Assembly (NCBI GenBank): GCA_963729815.1
Contig: CAVSPU010000004.1
Coordinates: 1,178,001-1,242,000, forward strand
DNA length: 64,000 bases
Direction: 5' to 3'
Source: DAHUXN01 sp963729815
GTDB lineage: Bacteria; Acidobacteriota; Terriglobia; Acidiferrales; UBA7541
Each line of letters starts with the position of its first letter. The stretch's first letter is position 1. The notes under the pieces were generated by a model. It saw only the letters and a list, made by a program, of their open reading frames with translations, had not been told where the DNA came from and searched no databases. Positions 9,648-17,498 of this stretch are shown here, in pieces. The translations under genes and the position numbers were made by a program.

Positions 9648-10079
9648 TTAGTCGCTGGCGAGCGCCGTTCGCCCGGAGCTGATCGATTCAGCCAACGCGC
9701 GGCGCGCTTGCGCCAAACGAAACGCCGAGACCGACCGGCTTGCGGGAACCACAAGGTCCGCGGCGCGGCGTGGGAAGTCCTGGCGGCGGTCATATTGAAG
9801 CCCAAATTCGCTCAGCATTTCCCCGGCGAGTTTCGGATCGTCGCTGCGCTCAACTCCCCAGAACCACAACCGCTCCTCGTTCTTCTGCAGGAGCTGGAGC
9901 GCTTCCTCAAGCCTCTTCATGGCGACATCGAACGAGGAGACCAGAAAAAAGACGGATAGAGACCAATCTTTCCGGCCGAAAGAGGCTTGGATACGAACCG
10001 AGTACCTCCCGTTCTGGTTGATTTCGATGCAGCAGCGATATTCGTTGCGATGAGCGATCGACTTTTGACTTTGATTCAT
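9648..10079 (-). CDS. Hypothetical protein
   Basis: A 143-residue protein of unknown function, starting at the ATG at 10079, which has GAGGA about 8 bases upstream on the minus strand. It is mixed alpha/beta: an N-terminal part with two adjacent cysteines (YRCCIEI) and beta-like repeats, then an amphipathic helix (ALQLLQKNEERLW), then an Arg-rich C-terminus. No signal peptide or membrane helix. It is isolated, with 296 bases to the next gene on the minus strand. Confidence 0.5.
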   Translation of the reverse strand: MNQSQKSIAHRNEYRCCIEINQNGRYSVRIQASFGRKDWSLSVFFLVSSFDVAMKRLEEALQLLQKNEERLWFWGVERSDDPKLAGEMLSEFGLQYDRRQDFPRRAADLVVPASRSVSAFRLAQARRALAESISSGRTALASD

Positions 10080-10375
10080 CACGTTCCTCGGTTCCGGGGA
10101 AGCTTTTGGCCGCTTAGGGCCTGCTGGGGTCGAAGTCACCTTTTGTAACCGAAAAGGACGACTGACTGAATCATGAGGGTCGTCAGCGCACTCTGGGATG
10201 GCTGGCGATTCCATGACGCCAAGAAGGGGCGAGCGCTTTCTTTTGATACTGATTGCACCCCGCTGGCTACAGGGCCCTGCGCTGCAGAACAAATATGCTA
10301 GATGACTGGGGACGGGGACGCAAGAGGAAAATCGTCACTGAGGCATGTGGCGCTAAACGCTTTGTTGCGTTAATT

Positions 10376-12331
10376 TTAGCTAGATGATTGGCTCGTGAGT
10401 ACCTTCAAGTTCGCATCGTTGAAGACGAGCTTGCCTTGCTGCTGGTAGCTCTTCATTAAGGCGTCGTGGAAGGCCTCGAAAGCGACATTTTGCTTGTCTG
10501 TCAGGATCTGTTGCTGCAAATCGTTCTTGGCCTTTGCAAAATCATCCGGATTGACGCCCTGCTTGGACTTAACCTGGTACACAACCCAGTTTCCGGTGAT
10601 CTGAACCGGATCGCTCGTCTGGCCAACGGACAAACTGAAGGCGGATTCAAGGCTCTTTGCAGGGCCCAGATCGGCCACCTGGCTCGTGCGCGTGATGGGA
10701 TCGGTGGTTTTCACATCGAGGCCGAGCGATTTCGCGACCTTTTCCAACGGTTCGCCGGCCTTGACGCGCTTAGCCAGCTCTGTGGCTTTCTGCAGAGCGA
10801 GCTCCTGCGCCTTTTCCTGGCGGTAATCGGCGAGCACGAGGTCGTGAACCTCAGCAAGCGTCCCCTGGTGAGCAGAGACAATTTTATCGACAGAGAGGAT
10901 CACGTAACCGCGGTCAATCGAAATGGGCTCGCTCAATTCGCCCTGATGCAGGGAAAATAGAGCTTCCTGGAGGGCTGGAGCGGCGCCCAAATCACCGACG
11001 GGACCCGTTAGGCCGACGAGCGGCGTCTCGCCGCTTTGCAGGTTGAACTGCTTGGCAATGGCGTCAATCGGCTGGTGATTGGATTGGCGGATAGCAGAGG
11101 CCATCTTGTCGGAAAGGTCGGTCTCTTCCTCGTTTACCTTTTCCTGGGTCATTGTTTGGACAATGGAGTCGCGCACTTCGGCGATACTTTTCGTATGCGC
11201 GTCTTCACGATCAACAACCTTGATGATGTCGAAACTGTAGGGCGTTTGGACCAAATCTGAAACGCCGCCCTTGGGCAGGCTGAATGCGGCCTTCTCAAAC
11301 GACGGAGCCGTCTGGCCGGCCACGATCCAGCCAAGATCGCCGCCCTTTGCCTTGGTGTTTGCATCTTCGGAGTATTTCTTGGCGAGATCCTCAAAATTGG
11401 AGCCGTGCTTGGCTTGGTCGTCGATCTTTTGGGCTTGTTGCTTGGCGAGGGCGACTTCCGCGTCGGTCTTGCCGAGTGTGTTGAAGCTGATGTGTTCGAC
11501 GTGGACGCGATTTTCTACTTTATAGTCGCCAATGTGCTGCTGGTAGTACGACTGGACGTCCGCGTCGCTTATTTTTATCGCCTGTTTGAGCTGGCCGAGA
11601 TCGAGGAGGGCGTATTTGGCGGAACGGCGCTCGGGCACCTGATACTTCGATTGATTTTTCGCAAAATAGGCGGAGAGCTCGGCGTCCGTGGGAGTAATGG
11701 TGGATTGAAGGTCAGACGGCTTGATTTCGGCATACTCGAGCTGGATCTTTTCGTTGAGCCAGCGATAGCGCTCTTGCAATTCCTGAGGTGAAACGGTGAT
11801 ACCGTCGGTGACAAGATCCTTGAATTTCTCCATGAGCAGCGCGGTGCGAACGTAATCCTCGAATTGCGGGACTGACATGCCCGTGCGCATCTGAACTTCC
11901 TGGGCATAACGGTCGGCGCCGATCCATGTGCCGCCAATGAAGGCTGTGGGGAGAATCTGCTTGATGCGCTGGGTAACATCATCATTGGTCACTTGAATGC
12001 CCATGCGATCTGCTTCCAGGTCCAGGACGCGCTTGAAAATCATTTGATCCAGCACCTGGCGCATGTAAATGCCCTGAAGAACCGGAGGAACGGACTGGCC
12101 GCGCGTTTGCTCGCTGAACTGCTGGCGGACATCGATGGCGGTGATGTTCTCTCCGCCGACTGTCGCCACGGCGTCAGGACTGCCCATGGTGCCGAGGGGC
12201 GAAGTGGGAGCAAGGGTCAAAACCATTGCGCCGCAAATGAGGAGCAAAACTCCACCGAGAAGGATTTTTACCGCCGTCTTGCTCTGGCTCAGATTCTTCA
12301 GCACGGATGATTGTCTCCCACTCTGGAACAT
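10376..12331 (-). CDS. PpiD/SurA-like membrane-anchored peptidyl-prolyl isomerase chaperone
   Basis: A 651-residue protein starting at the ATG at 12331; the extra 34 codons upstream look non-coding. A short cytoplasmic N-terminus is followed by one membrane helix (about 20-40) and a long periplasmic region, the topology of PpiD. A SurA-N-like helical segment (GENITAIDVRQQF onward) precedes a parvulin domain (VEHISFN, DLAKKYSED, GGDLGWI) and two more degenerate parvulin-like repeats (about 450-510 and 565-620) that lack most catalytic residues. It should help fold outer-membrane and periplasmic proteins. It ends in a poly-Ser tail. It is divergent from the zinc ribbon gene. Confidence 0.88.
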   Translation of the reverse strand: MFQSGRQSSVLKNLSQSKTAVKILLGGVLLLICGAMVLTLAPTSPLGTMGSPDAVATVGGENITAIDVRQQFSEQTRGQSVPPVLQGIYMRQVLDQMIFKRVLDLEADRMGIQVTNDDVTQRIKQILPTAFIGGTWIGADRYAQEVQMRTGMSVPQFEDYVRTALLMEKFKDLVTDGITVSPQELQERYRWLNEKIQLEYAEIKPSDLQSTITPTDAELSAYFAKNQSKYQVPERRSAKYALLDLGQLKQAIKISDADVQSYYQQHIGDYKVENRVHVEHISFNTLGKTDAEVALAKQQAQKIDDQAKHGSNFEDLAKKYSEDANTKAKGGDLGWIVAGQTAPSFEKAAFSLPKGGVSDLVQTPYSFDIIKVVDREDAHTKSIAEVRDSIVQTMTQEKVNEEETDLSDKMASAIRQSNHQPIDAIAKQFNLQSGETPLVGLTGPVGDLGAAPALQEALFSLHQGELSEPISIDRGYVILSVDKIVSAHQGTLAEVHDLVLADYRQEKAQELALQKATELAKRVKAGEPLEKVAKSLGLDVKTTDPITRTSQVADLGPAKSLESAFSLSVGQTSDPVQITGNWVVYQVKSKQGVNPDDFAKAKNDLQQQILTDKQNVAFEAFHDALMKSYQQQGKLVFNDANLKVLTSQSSS

Positions 12332-12483
12332 ATGATTATAGAAGACGGCGGCAAATCCCTCAACTTGAATCACGTGCGGGCAGAGGCGGAGAGCTTGCGG
12401 GAAAGCAGACAGCCAAACGGCCGGGGAGAGCACGCGGTCTTCGTGGCGCGACGAGACACTTCAGGAGGTCCTGGAAGCTCACT

Positions 12484-12495
12484 ACTATATATAGT
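12484..12495. repeat. 12-bp perfect AT palindrome in a divergent intergenic region
   Basis: ACTATATATAGT is a perfect dyad in a GC-rich intergenic region, 11 bases upstream of the -35-like box at 12507. It could be an operator or part of a promoter for the leftward gene; no protein is implied. Confidence 0.3.
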
Positions 12496-12506
12496 GTTCT
12501 TTGTTC

Positions 12507-12535
12507 TTGACACACTAGGCGCACACGCGCAAAAT
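12507..12535 (+). promoter_or_regulatory. Putative sigma70-type promoter for the zinc ribbon gene
   Basis: TTGACA at 12507-12512, a 17-base spacer and CAAAAT at 12530-12535. The predicted leader to the ATG at 12626 is about 85 bases. Confidence 0.45.
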
Positions 12536-12625
12536 CCTCGGCAATTCCGTGGGGGACGAGCGCGGCGACCGTCTCGGGGAAAATCGCAGCGCCGGATGGT
12601 TTTTTTTAGAATCGGGGAGGGACGC

Positions 12626-12826
12626 ATGGTGTACTTGCCTGGCCGTACGGTGCAATGTGTGAATCCGGACTGCGCGGCCCGCGGCCATTGGCTGCGCATG
12701 GATATGGCGCTGGTCGATCGATGCTCGAATTGCGGTTCACAGCTGCGGAATGTGCCACCGCCGCTGACACCGCACCTGCGCATGCGGCCCAGGATGGGGT
12801 TGAGCTACCGGCCACGAACGCGCTGA
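12626..12826 (+). CDS. Small zinc ribbon protein
   Basis: A 66-residue basic protein. Two cysteine pairs, CVNPDC (residues 10-15) and CSNC (34-37), form a likely zinc ribbon; the rest is rich in Arg and Pro. The ATG at 12626 has GGGGAGG a few bases upstream, which decides the start against longer upstream readings. It is a single-gene unit, with a promoter-like element upstream and an intrinsic terminator downstream. I know of no function; RNA or DNA binding is plausible from charge. Confidence 0.65.
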   Translation: MVYLPGRTVQCVNPDCAARGHWLRMDMALVDRCSNCGSQLRNVPPPLTPHLRMRPRMGLSYRPRTR

Positions 12827-12904
12827 AGGAATTTGCTGGCGGGCTTGGTTGCGGCAAACGTCCCCGCAGCCGAATCGTCTGAAAATTGTGCGGCGGGAAA
12901 TCAA

Positions 12905-12932
12905 AAAAGGCTCCGATTCCTCGGGGCCTTTT
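12905..12932 (+). terminator. Intrinsic terminator after the zinc ribbon gene
   Basis: A 10-bp stem AAAAGGCTCC / GGGGCCTTTT (one G-U pair) around an 8-base loop, followed by a T-rich stretch. It lies about 80 bases after the stop codon. Confidence 0.7.
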
Positions 12933-13089
12933 CTTGTTTCTTCGTTCAGAACCGTTCAGAACTGCTAACGCAAACCGAGTCGCATCACGCGGGGGATGCC
13001 CGGCCCGCGCATCACGCACCGCCGATTCTTTTCCCGGATACACGTGCGCCGCAGCGCAGCGTGTCAGGACCAATCAACGAGACCAGGGC

Positions 13090-13124
13090 AAAAAAAGAGG
13101 CGGCCGGTTGGGGTGCCGGCCGCC
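13090..13124 (-). terminator. Intrinsic terminator for the BNR protein gene
   Basis: Read on the minus strand, a perfect 9-bp stem GGCGGCCGG / CCGGCCGCC with an 8-base loop is followed within a few bases by seven T residues. It lies about 215 bases beyond the stop codon of the leftward BNR gene. Confidence 0.75.
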
Positions 13125-13337
13125 GTGGGCATGGGGTGATGGAGGTGCAGACACTTTCGAAACCCGATTCGCGCGGGGGGGCGCATTACCGGGCCTCGAA
13201 CAGGTTCCATTCTGCGGTTACGGGTCTGCAGCGTCGATAGGCCGGAAGGTTCAATTGGTTCTGGTACGAACGTACCGGCCGTTTTTCGCTGCGCATCCTC
13301 CAATCAAACTCAATCAATCTACGTTTCGCAGCGGCGG

Positions 13338-16300
13338 CTATTCGCCTCTCCGGCGCTGCGGCGGGACGACCTCGATTGTGATGTGCGGCACGCCTGCATC
13401 GTTGAGGGCCTTGTTCAAGCTTGCCAGGTCGGTGTTCACCAGCGCATGGACCGAATCCATCGCTTGGCTCAACTCTTGCGACGCGGCAGCAGCCTGATCC
13501 TTCTCGGACTGCGTGGGCGCGGCAGAATAGCCCTCGAGCTGGAACATCAAGCGGCCGATGCGCATAGGCAGCGGCGGAGGCGTATAGTGCAAAGGACCGC
13601 CAGCGCCAAAGCCGCCTTCGGAAACGAACTTGCCGCTGAGATCGTTCACTTTCTTCGAAAGCGCTTCGGCCTGCTTCTGAACATCGTCGGGAATCTTCGG
13701 CGCGCCGGGCTTCTTCCATGCCGCAAGCGTGTCGGTGAGAGACTTCTTCAGCCCCGCCATGGTTTTCTGGCCTTCGTCGGCGGTCTTATAGAGGCCGTAG
13801 AGCTGCATGACCAAGTCGTGACGCGCGGCGCGGTCTGCGTCGCTGATATGAATCCGCGGGTCTTCCATCACCTGGATGGATTGCGTCTGCGTGTCGTCGC
13901 CGAGCGCGACTTTCACGGTGTAAGTTCCTGGCTCGACCATGGGGCCGCGCGGCCCTCCGGCGAAGAAGCCCTGCGACTGCGCCGCGAGCTGCTCTGGGGT
14001 GGGTTTCACCGGCGGGTTGTAAGCCAAATCCCAATTCACGCGGTTGATCCCCGCGTCGACTTTTGCGACGTCGATTTCGCGGACCTCTTTGCCCGAGGAA
14101 TCGAGCACGGTGATTTTGACCTTCGCCCCTTTGGCAGGTTTTGCCTTTACATAGAAATCGATCAGCGCGCCATCCGGAGGATTCGGCCCGAGGAAAACCT
14201 GTTGAGCGTCGAACCAGCGATTCTGATAGATGCGCCAGGCGATCGTATTGCGAATGGGGAAGAGATGCAGGTTCTCGCCAAGCACCTGAGCGTTCAACTG
14301 CTGGAGAGGCGAGATGTCGTCAAGGATGTAAATCGAGCGGCCGTGCGTGGCCAGAATGAGATCATTCTCACGAGGCTGGATTTGGATGTCATCGACGGGC
14401 ACAGTGGGTAAACCCATGCCCAGCTTGTTCCAGTGATCGCCTCCATCGAGCGAGAAATACGCGCCGAATTCCATTCCAGCAAAGAGCACATTTTGATCGC
14501 TCGGATGTTCACGAATCACGTGCACAGTGCCGATGCTCTCCGGGAGTCCGGCGGAGACGGATTTCCATGATTCACCGTAATTCGTGGTCTTGAAGAGGTA
14601 AACATGGAAATCATTATCCCGGTGGCCGTCAAACGCCACGTAGGCGGTGCCTTCGGCAAATTTGGAGGCTACGACGCGCGAAACATAGGTTCCCTGGGGC
14701 ACGCCCGGGACGCGTTTCGTCACGTTCTTCCAATTCTGCCCGCCGTCGCGCGATACCTGCAAATTGCCATCGTCGGTGCCGACCCATAGGACGGAGGCGT
14801 TCACCGGCGACTCATCGATCGTAGTGATTGTGGGGTACCACTCGACGCCGTCGTAGAGCGAGAGCGTATCTTTCGTCGGCAGCTGGCCGAGAATGGGCAG
14901 CGTGTTGCGGTCAACGCCCGTGGTCAAGTCGCCGCCGAGTTTCGCCCATGAGTCGCCGCGATCGGTGGACTTGAACAGGAAATTCCCGCCATAGTAGATC
15001 GTGTTGTGATCGTGCGAAGAAATGAGCAGCGGAGAATTCCAGTTGAAACGATAGGGCGGGTCGCCTTCCTTGGGAACCGGGCGGACGCTTAAAGCTTCGT
15101 TGGTGCGAAGATCGCGGCGCTCGACGTTGCCGTCCTGCGATTCGGTGTAAATCGTTTGGGGATCGGAAGCATCGGGCTTCACGTAGAAGCCGTCGCCGCC
15201 CCCGACCATGAACCAATCGCTATTGGGAATGCCGCCAGCAAACCACGTGCGGCTCGGTCCGCACCATTCGGCATTGTCCTGATAGCCAGCGCATACGTGA
15301 TACGGCTCCTGATTGTCGTAACCCACTTCGTAGGCCTGGCCTAGAGGCATTACATTCAAATGATCCCAGTCGCGGCCGGCGTCGCGGCTTTCATAAATGC
15401 CGCCATCGCATCCCACGAGCATGTAGCTGGAATCGTCGGGGTCAATCCAGATCGCGTGAAAATCGCTGTGAACGTCCTTGACGCGCTGCGTGGAAAACGT
15501 CTTGCCACCATCTTCGGAGTACGATATTTCAACGCCGCCCATCCAGATGCGCAGATCGTTATTGGGGTCGACGCGAATCTGGCTGAAATACGACGGGCGA
15601 GGATCGTCGGAGCTCATTTTTGTCCACGTTGCGCCCTTATCCTCGCTGCGGAAGACGCCGCCGGCGGCATTTTGAATCAATGCGTAAACGATATTTGGAT
15701 TCTTGCGGTAGACGGCAACGCCGATTCTTCCGTCATCGCCGGTTGGCAGGCCGTTCGTGAGTTTGTTCCAGGTAGCGCCGCCATCGGTCGTTTTGTAAAC
15801 CCCGCTGCCCGGGCCGCCGCCATTGAATCCCCATGTGGTGCGGCGACGCTCGTAAGCGGCCGCGTAGAGCGTCGTGGGGCTCTGTGGATCGATGGCGACG
15901 TCGGTAACGCCCGTGTCGTCATTGACGAAGAGGACTTTATTCCAGGTCTTGCCGCCGTCGGTGGTCTTGAACAAACCGCGTTCCGGATTCGGACCCCAAA
16001 GATGGCCGAGCGCGGCTACGTAGACGACATCGGCATTCGTGGGATCAATCACGATGCGGCCGATGGCTTGCGTATCGTCGAGGCCCATGTGCGTCCAGGT
16101 TTTTCCAGCGTCAGTCGACTTGTAGACGCCGTCGCCCCACGACGCGCTTTGACGGTTGTTGGCTTCGCCTGTCCCAACCCACACGGTGGAGGGATTCGAT
16201 GGCGCAACGGCCAGCGCGCCAATCGAGGGGTTCGGCTCGCTATCCCACGTTGATGTCCAGCTCATTCCGCCGTCGGTCGTTTTCCAGACGCCTCCGGCAG

Positions 16301-16544
16301 CGGCGCCCAGATAGATCGTCTCGTGGTCGCTCGGATCCACGGCGATGTCGTCGATTCGGCCGCCCATGATTGCCGGCCCGATGGCGCGCATTTTCAGACC
16401 TGAAGTCGCTGACTCAATCGTCGGCGCTGCCGCCGCTTGATCTTGCGCATTCGCCGCCGGCGACCACACACACCCAAGCGAAAGGAGAACCACGGCGGAA
16501 AGAAGCTCAGACAAACGAATGGAACGAACCTGAAATCGCATCAT
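13338..16544 (-). CDS. Exported BNR/sortilin (VPS10)-like propeller protein
   Basis: A 1,068-1,069-residue exported protein. The signal peptide ends near AANAQ (about residue 33). Most of the chain is built from repeated Asp-box/BNR motifs of the form S-x-D-x-G-x-T-W (for example STDAGKTWT, TTDGGKTWN, SEDKGATWT, SRDGGQNWK), predicting one or two large beta propellers as in VPS10/sortilin-like and 'glycosyl hydrolase' BNR proteins. The C-terminal third has an Ig-like region (VEPGTYTVKVAL) and helical segments. Enzymatic residues of sialidases are not evident, so the enzyme label often given to this family should not be trusted. Tandem ATG codons at 16544 and 16541 follow GGTGAG; a GTG at 16553 is less likely. 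Monocistronic with its own terminator. Confidence 0.85.
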   Translation of the reverse strand: MMRFQVRSIRLSELLSAVVLLSLGCVWSPAANAQDQAAAAPTIESATSGLKMRAIGPAIMGGRIDDIAVDPSDHETIYLGAAAGGVWKTTDGGMSWTSTWDSEPNPSIGALAVAPSNPSTVWVGTGEANNRQSASWGDGVYKSTDAGKTWTHMGLDDTQAIGRIVIDPTNADVVYVAALGHLWGPNPERGLFKTTDGGKTWNKVLFVNDDTGVTDVAIDPQSPTTLYAAAYERRRTTWGFNGGGPGSGVYKTTDGGATWNKLTNGLPTGDDGRIGVAVYRKNPNIVYALIQNAAGGVFRSEDKGATWTKMSSDDPRPSYFSQIRVDPNNDLRIWMGGVEISYSEDGGKTFSTQRVKDVHSDFHAIWIDPDDSSYMLVGCDGGIYESRDAGRDWDHLNVMPLGQAYEVGYDNQEPYHVCAGYQDNAEWCGPSRTWFAGGIPNSDWFMVGGGDGFYVKPDASDPQTIYTESQDGNVERRDLRTNEALSVRPVPKEGDPPYRFNWNSPLLISSHDHNTIYYGGNFLFKSTDRGDSWAKLGGDLTTGVDRNTLPILGQLPTKDTLSLYDGVEWYPTITTIDESPVNASVLWVGTDDGNLQVSRDGGQNWKNVTKRVPGVPQGTYVSRVVASKFAEGTAYVAFDGHRDNDFHVYLFKTTNYGESWKSVSAGLPESIGTVHVIREHPSDQNVLFAGMEFGAYFSLDGGDHWNKLGMGLPTVPVDDIQIQPRENDLILATHGRSIYILDDISPLQQLNAQVLGENLHLFPIRNTIAWRIYQNRWFDAQQVFLGPNPPDGALIDFYVKAKPAKGAKVKITVLDSSGKEVREIDVAKVDAGINRVNWDLAYNPPVKPTPEQLAAQSQGFFAGGPRGPMVEPGTYTVKVALGDDTQTQSIQVMEDPRIHISDADRAARHDLVMQLYGLYKTADEGQKTMAGLKKSLTDTLAAWKKPGAPKIPDDVQKQAEALSKKVNDLSGKFVSEGGFGAGGPLHYTPPPLPMRIGRLMFQLEGYSAAPTQSEKDQAAAASQELSQAMDSVHALVNTDLASLNKALNDAGVPHITIEVVPPQRRRGE

Positions 16545-16726
16545 CGAACTCACCCCCGAAAATATCTCGTCTATTGCGGCTGCATCGCGAACAAGAACGC
16601 GATGCTAACCGTGCGCGAGGCTACCACACCACACATTTGTATGCCGCTACAGACGGACGCAGACTGTGTTGCGTTTCAGGAGGAATTCCTTTTTCCCGCA
16701 GGCGCGCGACCACCTGAACGCGAAGG

Positions 16727-17260
16727 TCAAACGCCGAGGTCGGGAATCACCTTCGTGGCGTCATTAAAGCGATTCGTGAAATTCGCCATGCAGATGAGCA
16801 TCGTCAATTCGACGATTTGGCCTTCATCGTAGAATTTTCGCATCGCCTGAAGCATGCTTTCGCGAATGGTAGACGCGGCGCGCGTCACCTGCTCGGCATA
16901 AAGAAGAGTAGCTTTTTCCTTCTCATCGAAAAGCGAGCTGCGCTCGTAGAATTGCAGGGCGCGAATCTGCTCTTCGCTGATGCCGGCGCCTTTTCCCGAG
17001 GCCATGTGAGCACGGCTGCAGTACTCACAGCCGTTAAGCATGGATGCCTTGAGATACGCCAGCTCCTTGTAGTGATTTTCAACGGTTCCGTCCTGCCAGA
17101 TGGCCTGGTAAAGAGGCAGAAATTTCTCAAGCATGCTGGGCCGGTGAGCCATGGCGGCAAAAATGTTGGGCATCTTGCCGATTTTCTTCGTGAGGTCTTC
17201 GTACACGGGCCGAAGCTGGCTGGCCGCCTTCTCGACGGGCAAAGGATTTACGGTTGCCAT
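16727..17260 (-). CDS. AhpD-like carboxymuconolactone decarboxylase family protein
   Basis: A 177-residue helical protein with the AhpD-type redox motif CEYC followed by His three residues later (CEYCSRAH, around residue 84-91). Proteins of this type act as alkylhydroperoxidases or related thiol reductases; decarboxylase activity is not expected with a CxxC. The ATG at 17260 is preferred because AGAGGTG lies 6 bases upstream on the minus strand. No peroxiredoxin gene adjoins it. It is transcribed away from the acyl ligase fusion gene, with 238 bases between them. Confidence 0.85.
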   Translation of the reverse strand: MATVNPLPVEKAASQLRPVYEDLTKKIGKMPNIFAAMAHRPSMLEKFLPLYQAIWQDGTVENHYKELAYLKASMLNGCEYCSRAHMASGKGAGISEEQIRALQFYERSSLFDEKEKATLLYAEQVTRAASTIRESMLQAMRKFYDEGQIVELTMLICMANFTNRFNDATKVIPDLGV

Positions 17261-17498
17261 AGGGTCACCTCTCGTAGTTGGTTTGACCGCAGGGGATGAA
17301 TCATACACCTCGGTTGCGCAGAGGATACATTGAATTGCAGGAGGATGACAATCGGGCCCCGGCCATGAGCCTCAGTCGATCGGCCAAGACGGCGGCGACG
17401 CGTGAGAAAGTTGAAGAGCTCCCCCTGGGGTGATAGCCTCGGATCAGACTGCAAGCAAAGTGCTGCGCGGCTTTCCGTGGCGCAGCGAAGATTTTGTC

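Larger units (their letters stand above)
12827..13337. other. Intergenic stretch (511 bp) between convergent genes
   Basis: Contains two intrinsic terminators, one facing each way (listed separately), and otherwise no convincing coding region or RNA gene. Open frames here are proline/arginine-rich and lack ribosome sites. Confidence 0.6.

Noticed and set aside
13383..14411. 342-codon open frame on the plus strand
   Set aside because: Antisense to the C-terminal third of the BNR protein; no recognisable family.
15360..16253. 297-codon open frame on the plus strand
   Set aside because: Antisense to the BNR protein; no ribosome site or domain.
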